DNA of 64,000 nucleotides from Synechococcus sp. UW69 (GTDB taxonomy: Bacteria; Cyanobacteriota; Cyanobacteriia; PCC-6307; Cyanobiaceae): NCBI RefSeq assembly GCF_900474185.1, contig NZ_UCNW01000008.1, forward strand, positions 434,001-498,000, in the 5' to 3' direction. Each line of letters begins with the position of its first letter. Within the stretch, counting starts at the first letter, position 1. The notes under the pieces are model-generated. The model saw only the letters and a program-made list of their open reading frames with translations. It searched no databases and was not told the origin of the DNA. Shown one piece after another: positions 17,964 through 27,612 of the stretch. Position numbers and translations under genes: made by a program.

Positions 17964-18252
17964 CCTATCAGTGATAGGAGACTTTGATCGAGACCTGATT
18001 CGGCTGATTTAAGCGTTTGGGGAGACGCGGGCGAGGGAACCCGCGAACATTCAGCCTCCCAAGCGCTTGCAGTGGTGCTGGCGCCCAGCTCATCTTCACA
18101 GTCAACTTGAGGAGATTTGGCTAGTAATTAATGCCTAATTTGGTGCATTTGATACCCAGCGAAGGGTCGCCTGTCAGCGAAGATTGGTTCGAAGGCAGTG
18201 GTGCCTTCAATACGTCGTTTGGGGGTGGGCTGAGGGGCCTACCTCTTTTTTT
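17964..18252 (+). ncRNA. Candidate structured non-coding RNA ending in a terminator
   Basis: The interval has no credible gene but is unusually rich in perfect hairpins. CCTATC/GATAGG lies at 17964-17978. An 11-pair stem AAGCGTTTGGG with CCCAAGCGCTT (18011-18068) encloses CGCGGG/CCCGCG. GCTGG/CCAGC follows at 18077-18089, then ACCC/GGGT, then GAAGGCA/TGCCTTC at 18191-18208. It ends in a GGTGGGC/GCCTACC terminator with a seven-T tail at 18246-18252. I do not recognise 6S, tmRNA, RNase P or a known Yfr RNA in it. Strand is inferred from the terminator; the 5' end is unknown, and more than one RNA may be present. Confidence 0.4.
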
Positions 18253-18334
18253 ATGAGCATGCTGCGTGAAGCAGCCATACAGACGTGTCTCGCCCAAGTC
18301 GCTGACACGAGTCGCAACAGCAGCCGCTTGTTGA

Positions 18335-19546
18335 TCAGATCAATGGATATGACTGACTTGTGGCCTTAGCAGTCCTCTCCGAAACCTCTTCCCACCACAG
18401 AATCACCTCAATCAGCACCTGATTGCTGACAGCCATTCCTTCGGGGTCGGTGAGGCACCAACGCCCTGCCCGCTGCTGCAGCCACCCACGCTCAACGAAC
18501 GGCTGCCAGCGACGGACCAGTGCATCTGCATCAAAGCCATGCAGCGTCACCCCTTCCCGGCGCCGCAGTCCCACCAACAATTGGTCATCCAGTGGAAGAC
18601 CAACCTCGGCGACGGTTTCCTCAGGACGGCTGTCGAGCCATGCCGCGTAGGCAGCCCGTGTGCGTGGTCGCGCCAAGCGCTCCCCCCAGGGCGCTGATGT
18701 CGCTCCCATTCCAAATCCCCACCAACCGGCACCGCTCCAATACACCCGGTTGTGACGTGAGGCATGGCCAGGCCGGGCATGGTTGGAAATCTCGTAACGG
18801 CTGAGGCCTGCAGCAGCCAGCCGATGCGTGGTTAGGTCCATCAGCGCAACGGCGAGGTCGTCATCCGGAAGTTTCAGCGCACCAAGCGTGCGTTGGCGAT
18901 CAAACACGGTGCCCGGTTCCACCGAAAGGTCGTAGATCGAGAGATGGGGGGCCTGACTGGCAATGGCCTGATCCAACTGCTCCTCCCACGCGGCCATGGT
19001 CTGACCCGGCAGGTTCTGAATGAGGTCGAGACTCCAGGACTGGAGGACTCCGTCGCGCCGGGCCTGCACCAGCCAGTCGATCGACGCCTGAAGGTCGTGC
19101 TGCCGATGCCGCCGCCCCAGCTGTTCGAGCACCGAGTCGTCAAAGCTCTGCCCTCCCAAGCTGATGCGATTCACCCCGAGGGAGAGAACCGCAGACAGCT
19201 GCGCGCAGTCAAAGGTGGCCGGATCCATTTCCAGGGTGATTTCCGCACCGGGCTGAAGCCCGAACTTTTCCGCCAAGGCGTCGAGCAGTGCAGCGATCTG
19301 ATCCGGACACAAGAGCGATGGCGTCCCGCCACCGATGTAGACCGTGGACAGGGGCGGACCGACTGGTGCAGCAGCGATTTCGCGATGCAGAAGGCTTAGG
19401 TACTCGCGGATGGAGCGACTGCCAGGCCCCTGGTCGGCACGGGCTTGATCCCCCAAGGGAACAACCGCGAAATCGCAGTAGTAACAGCGCCGGTGGCAGA
19501 AGGGAATGTGGAGATAAGCGCTGCGGGGAGGGATGGGATAGGGCAT
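18335..19546 (-). CDS. hemW: Radical SAM heme chaperone / coproporphyrinogen III oxidase-like protein
   Basis: 403-aa radical-SAM protein of the HemN/HemW group. The cluster motif HIPFCHRRCYYC gives Cys17, Cys21, Cys24; then IGGGTPSLL and the E-x-DP segment typical of SAM binding. The fourth cysteine CxxxCxxCxC of true HemN is absent (CYYCDF), which favours HemW, a heme-binding chaperone, over anaerobic coproporphyrinogen oxidase. A longer open frame exists, but the ATG at 19546 (MPYPIPPRSAYLH) matches the family start. It is divergent from the PIN/TRAM gene with about 39 nt between starts, so their promoters overlap. Confidence 0.88.
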   Translation of the reverse strand: MPYPIPPRSAYLHIPFCHRRCYYCDFAVVPLGDQARADQGPGSRSIREYLSLLHREIAAAPVGPPLSTVYIGGGTPSLLCPDQIAALLDALAEKFGLQPGAEITLEMDPATFDCAQLSAVLSLGVNRISLGGQSFDDSVLEQLGRRHRQHDLQASIDWLVQARRDGVLQSWSLDLIQNLPGQTMAAWEEQLDQAIASQAPHLSIYDLSVEPGTVFDRQRTLGALKLPDDDLAVALMDLTTHRLAAAGLSRYEISNHARPGHASRHNRVYWSGAGWWGFGMGATSAPWGERLARPRTRAAYAAWLDSRPEETVAEVGLPLDDQLLVGLRRREGVTLHGFDADALVRRWQPFVERGWLQQRAGRWCLTDPEGMAVSNQVLIEVILWWEEVSERTAKATSQSYPLI

Positions 19547-19585
19547 GCTTCTGGCATCCGGATTGAGCTGCCACGACCTGAACCC

Positions 19586-20743
19586 ATGGTGGATCCGCTC
19601 ATCCTTCTTCTGTTTGTGGTCTCCGGTGCAGCCGCCGGATGGATGGGAGTTCATCTGCTTCCAGACGGACTGGTCACCGAAACCACTGATGCCGAACGGC
19701 TCCGGCTGATTCTCAGCGGGTCGGGAGGCGGCATCGGAGTCATTGCCGGCTTGGTGTTTCAAAGGCTCCGAGTGCGCTTGATGCAGCAAGTGCGCACCAT
19801 GCCCACCGATCTTTTGGTGAGCCGGGCTGTCGGCCTGATCCTCGGGCTGCTGGTCGCCAATCTGCTGCTGTTGCCCGTTCTACTGCTTCCGTTCTCCGGG
19901 GGAATTGCCCTGCTCAAACCGCTGCTGGCAGTGGTGAGCAATGTCTTTTTCGGGATTCTGGGAAGCAACCTGGCTGAGGTGCATGGCCGCACGCTGCTGC
20001 GCCTGTTCAATCCCGCCAGCACGGAAGCCCTGCTGGTGGCCGATGGGGTGCTCACCCCAGCCACGGCCAAGATCCTCGATACCAGCGTGATCATCGATGG
20101 TCGGATCCGCGGAATGCTTGCGTGCGGCTTGCTGGAAGGACAGGTGATCGTCGCTGAATCAGTCATCGATGAAATGCAGCAACTGTCGGATTCCACCAAT
20201 GTTGAGAAGCGGGCCAAAGGCCGGCGTGGATTGAAGTTGCTGAAAGATCTACGGGAGACCTACGGGCGACGGCTTGTGATCAACAGCACCCGTTACGACG
20301 GGAAGGGAACGGACGACCGTCTGCTGCAGCTGGCCTCTGACACGGGCGGAACCCTGGTAACCGCGGACTTCAACCTGGCGCAGGTCGCCCAGGTGAAAGA
20401 ACTGAAGGTGATGAATCTGAGTGAGCTGGTGATCGCGTTGCGGCCTGAGGTGCAACCCGGCGATGAACTCAAACTCAAGATCGTGCGTGAGGGCAAGGAG
20501 GAGAGCCAGGGCGTCGGCTATCTCGACGACGGAACGATGGTGGTGGTCAACGATGCAAAATCGCTGATCGGCCAACGCAAGCCTGTGGTGGTGACCGGTG
20601 CCCTGCAAACGCCAACGGGTCGGATGGTGTTCGCCCGTCTGGACTCCAAAGATGCAACAACCGACACCAAGACTTCAACCAAATCGAAAAGTCAGGGAAA
20701 ACCGGCCAAAACCAGCCACCGCAAGCCCGCTGACCCCGGCTAG
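19586..20743 (+). CDS. PIN/TRAM-domain membrane protein
   Basis: 385 aa. Four hydrophobic segments occupy about residues 3-22, 46-60, 80-104 and 107-127. A PIN nuclease domain follows with acidic residues Asp165 (LDTSVIID), Asp171 and later TADFNLAQVA. A TRAM RNA-binding domain lies near 300-355, and the tail is lysine-rich. This is the YacL-like family conserved in cyanobacteria and Firmicutes. The PIN domain suggests RNA cleavage near the membrane, but the substrate is unknown. The ATG at 19586 is preferred; the longer open frame upstream overlaps the hemW 5' end. clpR starts 15 nt downstream. Confidence 0.85.
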   Translation: MVDPLILLLFVVSGAAAGWMGVHLLPDGLVTETTDAERLRLILSGSGGGIGVIAGLVFQRLRVRLMQQVRTMPTDLLVSRAVGLILGLLVANLLLLPVLLLPFSGGIALLKPLLAVVSNVFFGILGSNLAEVHGRTLLRLFNPASTEALLVADGVLTPATAKILDTSVIIDGRIRGMLACGLLEGQVIVAESVIDEMQQLSDSTNVEKRAKGRRGLKLLKDLRETYGRRLVINSTRYDGKGTDDRLLQLASDTGGTLVTADFNLAQVAQVKELKVMNLSELVIALRPEVQPGDELKLKIVREGKEESQGVGYLDDGTMVVVNDAKSLIGQRKPVVVTGALQTPTGRMVFARLDSKDATTDTKTSTKSKSQGKPAKTSHRKPADPG

Positions 20744-20758
20744 GCTCGCCTCACCGCG

Positions 20759-21436
20759 ATGGTGGAGATGACAACTTCGGCCCCGTACTACGGCGACAGC
20801 GCCGTGATGCGCACACCACCTCCCGACCTTCCGTCCCTCCTACTCAAGGAGCGGATCGTGTACTTGGGCTTGCCCTTGTTTTCTGACGACGATGCCAAGC
20901 GTCAGATGGGAATCGATGTCACTGAGCTGATCATTGCTCAGCTGCTCTTTCTGGAATTCGACAACCCAGAAAAGCCGATTTACTTCTATATCAACTCCAC
21001 GGGAACCAGCTGGTACTCAGGAGAAGCGATCGGCTTTGAGACCGAAGCCTTCGCCATCTGCGACACCCTCCGCTACGTCAAACCCCCGGTGCACACCATC
21101 TGCATCGGTCAAGCCATGGGTACGGCAGCGGTGATCCTTTCAGCAGGAACAAAAGGCCAACGGGCTGCTCTGCCCCACTCCTCCATTGTTCTGCACCAGC
21201 CCCGCAGCGGTGCCCGCGGCCAAGCCACGGACATCCAGATCCGGGCCAAGGAAGTGCTGCACAACAAGCAAGCCATGCTTGAAATCCTTTCCACCAACAC
21301 CGGGAGATCCGTGGAGGAGCTGAGTAAGGACTCCGACCGGATGAGCTACCTGACACCCCAACAAGCCGTCGAGTACGGACTCATCGACCGCGTGCTCAGC
21401 AGCCGCAAAGAACTGCCCGGCAATACCTCCGTCTAA
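20759..21436 (+). CDS. clpR: ClpR, inactive ClpP-family subunit
   Basis: 225-aa ClpP homologue with the fold intact (INSTGTSWYSGEAIGFETEAFAICDTLRY in outline, LHQPRSGARGQ, YGLIDRVL). The catalytic serine region reads IGQAMGTAAVI (about 116-125) where active ClpP has AASMGA, so the nucleophile is missing. The histidine of LHQP remains. This is the defining feature of cyanobacterial ClpR, which forms a mixed ClpP3/R ring. It lies directly before the active clpP, as in other cyanobacteria, and the two should be cotranscribed. Confidence 0.93.
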   Translation: MVEMTTSAPYYGDSAVMRTPPPDLPSLLLKERIVYLGLPLFSDDDAKRQMGIDVTELIIAQLLFLEFDNPEKPIYFYINSTGTSWYSGEAIGFETEAFAICDTLRYVKPPVHTICIGQAMGTAAVILSAGTKGQRAALPHSSIVLHQPRSGARGQATDIQIRAKEVLHNKQAMLEILSTNTGRSVEELSKDSDRMSYLTPQQAVEYGLIDRVLSSRKELPGNTSV

Positions 21437-21472
21437 CCAGCGGCGTCTGACCAGCTGCGTCTGACCAGCGGC
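21431..21472. repeat. Three tandem copies of a 14-bp unit in the clpR-clpP gap
   Basis: Units at 21431, 21445 and 21459 follow GTCTGACCAGCGGC with one or two changes each; a degraded fourth begins at 21473. The first unit contains the clpR stop codon. Probably slippage expansion; a translational spacer role is possible but unsupported. Confidence 0.8.
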
Positions 21473-21517
21473 ATCTGATCCGCCCCACTTGCACTTCTCT
21501 TTTCAACGTCCTGAACC

Positions 21518-22120
21518 ATGCCGATCGGTACTCCCAGCGTTCCTTACCGCCTCCCAGGCAGCCAGATGGAGCGCTGGGTCGACATCTACACCCGTCTTGG
21601 GGTGGAGCGGATCCTCTTCCTTGGCTCTGAAGTCAATGACGGCATCGCCAACAGCCTCGTGGCCCAGATGCTTTATCTCGACTCGGAAGACAGCAGCAAG
21701 CCGATTTACCTGTACATCAACTCCCCCGGCGGCTCCGTCACAGCTGGACTAGCGATCTACGACACCATTCAGTACGTCAAGAGCGAAGTCGTCACCATCT
21801 GCGTCGGCCTCGCCGCATCCATGGGTGCCTTCCTCCTGGCGGCCGGAACGAAAGGCAAACGTGTCGCTTTGCCCCACAGCAGGATCATGATTCACCAGCC
21901 CCTTGGCGGCACCAGCCGGCGCCAGGCCAGTGACATTGAAATCGAGGCACGAGAGATCCTGCGGATGAAGGAGATGCTCAACCAATCCTTGGCTGACATG
22001 AGTGGGCAGAGCTTCGAAAAGATTGAGAAGGACACCGACAGGGACTACTTCCTCAGCGCCGAGGAAGCCAAGGAGTACGGGCTCATCGACCGCGTGATCT
22101 CACATCCCAACGAAGCCTGA
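21518..22120 (+). CDS. clpP: ATP-dependent Clp protease proteolytic subunit (ClpP3 type)
   Basis: 200-aa serine peptidase subunit. The catalytic triad is complete: Ser101 in GLAASMGAF, His126 in IMIHQPLGG, and an Asp near 175 in [10 protein letters not shown]. The N-terminus [11 protein letters not shown] is the short loop that docks with ClpC/ClpX; no long propeptide is present. It pairs with ClpR upstream to form the essential ClpP3/R core that degrades proteins with ClpC in the cytosol. ilvC follows 62 nt later with its own leader. Confidence 0.95.
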   Translation: MPIGTPSVPYRLPGSQMERWVDIYTRLGVERILFLGSEVNDGIANSLVAQMLYLDSEDSSKPIYLYINSPGGSVTAGLAIYDTIQYVKSEVVTICVGLAASMGAFLLAAGTKGKRVALPHSRIMIHQPLGGTSRRQASDIEIEAREILRMKEMLNQSLADMSGQSFEKIEKDTDRDYFLSAEEAKEYGLIDRVISHPNEA

Positions 22121-22146
22121 TCTGAACGGGGCAGGCCGCTGCGTAA

Positions 22147-23178
<1,032 letters not shown>

Positions 23179-23232
23179 TTCAGCGCGAACACTGAACGCC
23201 CGGTGGGATCTCACTCCAGCACTCACCACACC

Positions 23233-23272
23233 CCCCGCTCTGCTGCCTTTTCGGTAGTGAGCGGGGATTTTT
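23233..23272 (+). terminator. Intrinsic terminator of ilvC
   Basis: CCCCGCTC (23233-23240) pairs with GAGCGGGG (23259-23266), with further pairing of CTGCC/GGTAG inside, followed by ATTTTT. It marks the end of the ilvC transcript and lies 26 nt before cobD. Confidence 0.9.
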
Positions 23273-23297
23273 GTTGGCTCCTGAGCGGTCCCCGCCA

Positions 23298-24317
23298 ATG
23301 AACTCAGGAGCGATGGGAAGCCTGCTGATCCTCGGGGCAGCCCTCTTGGATCAGCTGATCGGTGACCCGAGCCGGATGCTCCATCCCGTGGTGGTGATGG
23401 GCTGGTGGATCCGGCAGCTGCGGTGCAGGGTCGAGCAATGGGCTGGGGAGCATCCCATCAAGCTGCGCTTCGGGGGTGGACTGATCACCTTGATCCTGGT
23501 GCCTGGCAGCGCCCTTGCGGGCTGGAGCGTGGAGCGCCTGCTCTGGCTTCCCTCCCCATGGCAGTGGCTTGGCATCGCAGTTGTGACCCTGAGCCTTGCC
23601 AGCGCCCTGGCGGCCCGCAGCCTGACGGACAGCGTGCTGGCGGTACTGAACGCCCTTCCGCCATCGGCAGATGGCAACCTCGAACCGGCACGCCAGAAGC
23701 TGGGCTGGATCGTTGGACGAGACGTGCAGAACTTGGATCAAGCTGGGCTGCTCCGAGCTGCAGCCGAAACAGCCTCAGAAAACGCTGTAGATGGCGTGTT
23801 CGCACCGTTGTTCTGGATGGGCATCGGTGCGTTGCTCTGGATGGGCATGCCCTCAGGCCCAGGACCACTTGCTCTGGCCTGGGCCTTCAAGGCCAGCAGC
23901 ACGCTCGATTCCATGCTCGGCTATCGCACGGGTCGCCTGCGCTGGCTGGGAACGGCGGGTGCACGCCTGGATGATCTGCTCACCTGGCTGCCCTGCCGTC
24001 TGGTCATGCTGACGTTGCCCCTCGTCTGTCCTCCATGGACGCGCTGGGCGCAACGGGTGCAGTTAGCGGAACGGGATGGAGCGGCAGACCCATCACCGAA
24101 TGCAGGTCGCTCAGAAGCGATTTACGCCCACTGCATCGGGATCCAACTTGGCGGGGAAAACCGTTATGGAGAGCGCCGGGTTCTGAAACCGGTGCTTGGG
24201 GCTGGCCAGCCAACGGCCAACGTGCACCTCGTCAGATGTGTGCTCAACGCATCAGGGCGTCTTGAGACCCTCTGGCTGAGTGCTTTTGTGATCAGCCAGC
24301 TGGTGATCAGTCTCTAA
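23298..24317 (+). CDS. cobD: Adenosylcobinamide-phosphate synthase (CbiB/CobD)
   Basis: 339-aa integral membrane enzyme that joins aminopropanol (or its phosphate) to adenosylcobyric acid in cobalamin or pseudocobalamin synthesis. Conserved segments: DQLIGDPSRMLHPVVVMGWW at the N-terminus, GRDVQNLDQAGLLRAAAETASEN in outline, VDGVFAPLFW, and SSTLDSMLGYR. Several hydrophobic helices span the protein. The start is ATG 23298; ATG 23313 is the alternative. Marine Synechococcus make pseudocobalamin, so the gene is expected. The sugar transferase gene converges from the right. Confidence 0.9.
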   Translation: MNSGAMGSLLILGAALLDQLIGDPSRMLHPVVVMGWWIRQLRCRVEQWAGEHPIKLRFGGGLITLILVPGSALAGWSVERLLWLPSPWQWLGIAVVTLSLASALAARSLTDSVLAVLNALPPSADGNLEPARQKLGWIVGRDVQNLDQAGLLRAAAETASENAVDGVFAPLFWMGIGALLWMGMPSGPGPLALAWAFKASSTLDSMLGYRTGRLRWLGTAGARLDDLLTWLPCRLVMLTLPLVCPPWTRWAQRVQLAERDGAADPSPNAGRSEAIYAHCIGIQLGGENRYGERRVLKPVLGAGQPTANVHLVRCVLNASGRLETLWLSAFVISQLVISL

Positions 24318-24338
24318 ACACCTTTCAGCAGGAATCAA

Positions 24339-25097
24339 TCAATAAGCGCCCCGATCCATCGGCAGAAGCAACACACCAAACGTGCGCAGGATGATGGCGA
24401 GATCGAGGCTGAACGAACGACCACGCGCGTAGGCCAGATCGAGCTTGACGCGTTTCTTGTAGCTCAGATTGTTACGACCGCTCACTTGCCACAGCCCCGT
24501 CAAGCCTGGACGAACTGAAGCAACTTCATCCATGTATGGGCCATAACGGCTGAGTTCCTGATCAACGATGGGGCGAGGGCCGACCACACTCATCTCACCG
24601 CACAGGACATTCAAAAACTGCGGCAGCTCATCGAGACTCGATCGGCGAAGGAAACGACCCAAGGGAGTAATCCGGGGATCACGCTTCAGCTTGAAGTCAC
24701 GCTCAAACTCAGCCCGCAGAGATGGATCCGCCTCCAGAACGCGGGCCAAAACAGCATCGGCATCGGCGCGCATGGTGCGGAACTTGATGCAGCCGAAACG
24801 TTTGTAACCCCGGCCCACCCGACGCTGGGTGTAGAACACCGGGCCGGGCGAACTGAGCTTGACCAAGCCAGCCAGGAGCAGCAGCACTGGGGAGCCCAGG
24901 CCGAGAACGGCCAGAGAAAAAACGATGTCTCCAGTGCGCTTGAACACTCGGCCCCACCGGTTCTGATGGCGAATCAGAGCGACAGCCGGCAGAGCCGAGG
25001 GGGGAGCTGAGATCAGCGCAAGATGGGGCTTGTACTTGCCGCGGCGCGCAGGACGTCCTGCTGTCTGAAGCAAAGAGGGCCGAGAGGCCGAGGTCAA
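24339..25097 (-). CDS. Undecaprenyl-phosphate sugar phosphotransferase (bacterial sugar transferase)
   Basis: About 252 aa. The single N-terminal membrane segment ([20 protein letters not shown]) and catalytic block are those of monotopic phosphoglycosyl transferases: [79 protein letters not shown]. The Asp-Glu catalytic pair is in LDELPQ. It loads the first sugar phosphate on the lipid carrier for exopolysaccharide or O-antigen. The start is uncertain: TTG 25097 is chosen, TTG 25073 is possible, and no ATG lies before the conserved region. The glycosyltransferase upstream ends 31 nt away, forming one operon. Confidence 0.88.
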   Translation of the reverse strand: MTSASRPSLLQTAGRPARRGKYKPHLALISAPPSALPAVALIRHQNRWGRVFKRTGDIVFSLAVLGLGSPVLLLLAGLVKLSSPGPVFYTQRRVGRGYKRFGCIKFRTMRADADAVLARVLEADPSLRAEFERDFKLKRDPRITPLGRFLRRSSLDELPQFLNVLCGEMSVVGPRPIVDQELSRYGPYMDEVASVRPGLTGLWQVSGRNNLSYKKRVKLDLAYARGRSFSLDLAIILRTFGVLLLPMDRGAY

Positions 25098-25128
25098 AGG
25101 CTCAACCTGGGACTCACCACACTCAACG

Positions 25129-26358
25129 TCACAGGCGGAGTCCTGGCATCTCCGCGGGGTCACTCGCTGCAACGTCACAGCCGCGGCGATGGGCCTGCCA
25201 GGCCGCTTGCAGAGCAGATTCAAAGCGTGCGGCGAATGCTTCGGGCCTAAAGCGCTCGGCCCACTGACGGATGGCTTCCGAATCGAAGGAACGCCAGATC
25301 CGGCCTTGCTCAAACCACTCCACAGCCTGAACAAGCGACTCGACGGTCTGCTCGGGGAAGAGCACCCCTGTGGGCTCCCTCACCCCGGCCGCTGCACAAC
25401 GCACCGTGTCCAACAAACCACCACGCCCCAAGCCGATCACCGGAGCGCCAGCGGCCATCGCTTCAACAGGAGCAATGCCGAAATCCTCAAGCCCGGCATA
25501 AACAAACCCGCGACATCGGGACATGAGCTCCTCCACCTGTGGCCCGGACTGGCGGCCCAGCAAGGTGACGGTTGGCCCTGCCAGGGCCTCCAGCCGAGCA
25601 CGCTCCGGCCCGTCCCCGACCACAAGGAGCGGCAGTCCCAACCGGTTAAAGGCTTCCACCACCAAATCCACCCGCTTGTAAGGGACCAAACGGCACAAGC
25701 AGAGGTAAACATCGTCCCGAGCTGCATCCCAGCGAAAACGATTCACCTCCACGGGTGGATGGATCACGCTGGCCTCCCGCCCCCAATACTTGCGAATTCG
25801 GCGTGCTGTGAAACGGGAATTGGCAATCAGGTGATCCACACGCTGAGCACTGAGTTGATCCCACTGGCGCAGGGCATGCAGCTGCCAGCGAATCAAGGGC
25901 CCGAGGCCGCGCCGCGCCAGCGCCGAGCGCTGCAGATAAGCGTGCATCTGATCCCAGGCGTAACGAACCGGTGTATGCACATAACTGATGTGCAACTGCT
26001 CCGGCCCGGTCAGCACACCTTTGGCCACCAGGTGGCTGCTGCTGATCACCAGCTCAGCTGCGCCGAGATCGATCTGTTCCACAGCAAAAGGCAACAGAGG
26101 CAGGTACTGCTGCACATGGCTACGCCCCCAAGGCAGGCCTTGAATCGGGCTAGTCAAGACGGATCGGCCCTGCAACCAACTGCCAGACCGGCAGGATTCG
26201 GCATCAATTAGGGCGGCCAGCTGTGGCTCGCAGCCGCGGCTTTGCAGCAGGGAATCGATCGTCTCAACAACACGTTCAGCTCCGCCGACCGAGCGTGGTG
26301 AGAACCACTCGTGAACCAGAGCGATCCGCTGCGGGAATTGGTCCGAAGCCGAGGGCAT
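25129..26358 (-). CDS. Glycosyltransferase family 4 (WbaZ-like)
   Basis: 409-aa GT-B enzyme. The N-domain has HEWFSPRSVGGAERVVE, with the GG loop, and SSHLVAKGV, SYVHTPVRYAWD. The C-domain has the GT4 core CRLVPYKRVDLVVEAFNRL, VVGDGPERARLEALA, and the donor motif EDFGIAPVEAMAAGAPVIGL with the E-x7-E pair. It probably adds a nucleotide-sugar (mannose-type in WbaZ relatives) during surface polysaccharide assembly. It is the first gene of a two-gene operon with the sugar transferase, at the left edge of a variable region. Confidence 0.87.
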   Translation of the reverse strand: MPSASDQFPQRIALVHEWFSPRSVGGAERVVETIDSLLQSRGCEPQLAALIDAESCRSGSWLQGRSVLTSPIQGLPWGRSHVQQYLPLLPFAVEQIDLGAAELVISSSHLVAKGVLTGPEQLHISYVHTPVRYAWDQMHAYLQRSALARRGLGPLIRWQLHALRQWDQLSAQRVDHLIANSRFTARRIRKYWGREASVIHPPVEVNRFRWDAARDDVYLCLCRLVPYKRVDLVVEAFNRLGLPLLVVGDGPERARLEALAGPTVTLLGRQSGPQVEELMSRCRGFVYAGLEDFGIAPVEAMAAGAPVIGLGRGGLLDTVRCAAAGVREPTGVLFPEQTVESLVQAVEWFEQGRIWRSFDSEAIRQWAERFRPEAFAARFESALQAAWQAHRRGCDVAASDPAEMPGLRL

Positions 26359-26423
26359 CCAGCCGGAATGATGCGAACGATACGAAGTCTCTCAGCTGAT
26401 TGCAGGACCCTGCCGAGGTCACG

Positions 26424-26699
26424 ATGCTGGTCCACATGTCCATGTCCAGCACGAACCTCACCATCAACATCCTCCTGGAAGAGGCGTTGAACGAACCGGA
26501 CATCGGCACGACGAGCCGGTTCCGTTGGCATGCAACGGCAGTGGGGATCGCTGCGCTCTGCATTGACAGTGCTCCACCATCAACACCCCCCTTTGAGGAT
26601 GCACTTAAAGAGGGGCTCAATGTGGGCCTCGATCTCAGCCGAGAGGAACGAGAGTTCCATCAAGTGGAACAGGGATTGGTGCTCTTGTTCCACTCCTAG
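26424..26699 (+). CDS. Possible hypothetical protein (91 aa)
   Basis: Plus-strand frame starting MLVHMSMSSTNLTINILLEE and ending EQGLVLLFHS. The acidic, helix-prone C-terminal half (EDALKEGLNVGLDLSREEREF) looks like coding sequence, but no family is recognised and no clear Shine-Dalgarno is seen. The opposite strand is also open over most of the interval, so the choice of strand is weak. It is divergent from the glycosyltransferase and precedes the P-loop gene. Confidence 0.35.
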   Translation: MLVHMSMSSTNLTINILLEEALNEPDIGTTSRFRWHATAVGIAALCIDSAPPSTPPFEDALKEGLNVGLDLSREEREFHQVEQGLVLLFHS

Positions 26700-26824
26700 G
26701 AAGATCAACTGGAGCCATCTCGAGGCGTTGCAGCGAAGCAACGCCAAAGTCACCGGAAGTCTTCAGAAGGAAAAGACGGCCTCCGACATGCAGAATTGCA
26801 GCCGGCGAGAAGGCATAGGACGCC

Positions 26825-27415
26825 ATGAGACTTAAGACCAATGGGCGGCGCGCTCGCCACGTGATCGTGATCGCAGGTGCATCGGGCTCCGGCAAAACGC
26901 AGTTGATCCGAAAGATGAGCCAGCCGCCACATGATCCATTCACCTTGAAGGTGCTGAAACACCTGGACTGCGATCCAAATCAACGCCTGAAACGTTCGAC
27001 CGTTGAACGCATGCAGCGGCTGATGAATCCAGCCAATTTCAAGAAACAAAAAACACGAAAGCTGAAATACTGCTTACTGCTTCATATCGACCTGACCAGC
27101 ATTAACCACCACAGCAACTTGAAGCTTTTGCGACAGATTTCAACGCGCGCCAAACGCCTCGACATCATTACTCTCTACACCTCACCCAAAGAATGGCGCC
27201 AGCGCATCTTTGATCGCCTCCACACCGACAATGAACCATCCATGCGAGCAGCATTGATAGCCCTTTCAGGGAAACTAAGCAGCAATTTATCTAATTTCTT
27301 GTATCACAGGGAATACAAGAAGTGGCTTAAAGTGATTCAAGGCTACAACATCCAGACGAACTGCATTGCCAATACATTTGAGCAATCGCTTTTAAAATCT
27401 ATACCGCCTTCTTGA
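26825..27415 (+). CDS. P-loop NTPase/kinase-like protein
   Basis: 196 aa with a clear Walker A motif, GASGSGKT at residues 18-25, after a basic N-terminus. The rest suits a small nucleoside-kinase fold: LLLHIDLTSI may serve as Walker B, IITLYTSPKEWRQRIFDRL resembles an Arg-rich lid, and the C-terminus is Lys and Asn rich. No named family is assigned. Base composition falls sharply towards the 3' end, unlike the GC-rich core, suggesting transferred DNA. The stop lies in a 9-bp AT-rich inverted repeat, CTTGAAAAA/TTTTTCAAG (27411-27430), which may end the transcript. Its neighbours are polysaccharide genes, so a role in surface sugar modification is possible, not shown. Confidence 0.6.
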   Translation: MRLKTNGRRARHVIVIAGASGSGKTQLIRKMSQPPHDPFTLKVLKHLDCDPNQRLKRSTVERMQRLMNPANFKKQKTRKLKYCLLLHIDLTSINHHSNLKLLRQISTRAKRLDIITLYTSPKEWRQRIFDRLHTDNEPSMRAALIALSGKLSSNLSNFLYHREYKKWLKVIQGYNIQTNCIANTFEQSLLKSIPPS

Positions 27416-27481
27416 AAAATGTTTTTCAAGACCAGAAGCGATTCACAAATTTCCCAACTGCTCTACGCCAACCAATAAAAA

Positions 27482-27493
27482 ACGGAGAGGGTG
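27482..27493. other. Candidate distal attachment-site copy of the tRNA-Ser island
   Basis: ACGGAGAGGGTG is an exact 12-bp direct repeat of the 3' end of tRNA-Ser(CGA) at 31099-31110. It lies just before the gene-free hairpin array, where the left end of an island inserted at the tRNA 3' end would be expected. Confidence 0.55.
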
Positions 27494-27612
27494 TTCGTAG
27501 ATTTAGGGATCAGATAGGACTCCTTGGAACCGTTAAGGACGTTTTACTGAAATCGTCTGCCGTTTCCACCAACACTTCCACCAACACATCTGGTGGGAAC
27601 ACCTGGAACCTC

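Noticed and set aside
18131-18256. 41-codon frame with a glycine-rich C-terminus
   Set aside because: Its last codons and stop fall in or after the T run of a strong terminator, so most transcripts would lack the stop; the hairpins fit an RNA better.
26276-26620. 114-codon minus-strand frame before the glycosyltransferase
   Set aside because: Overlaps the glycosyltransferase start and an opposing frame; no recognisable domain.
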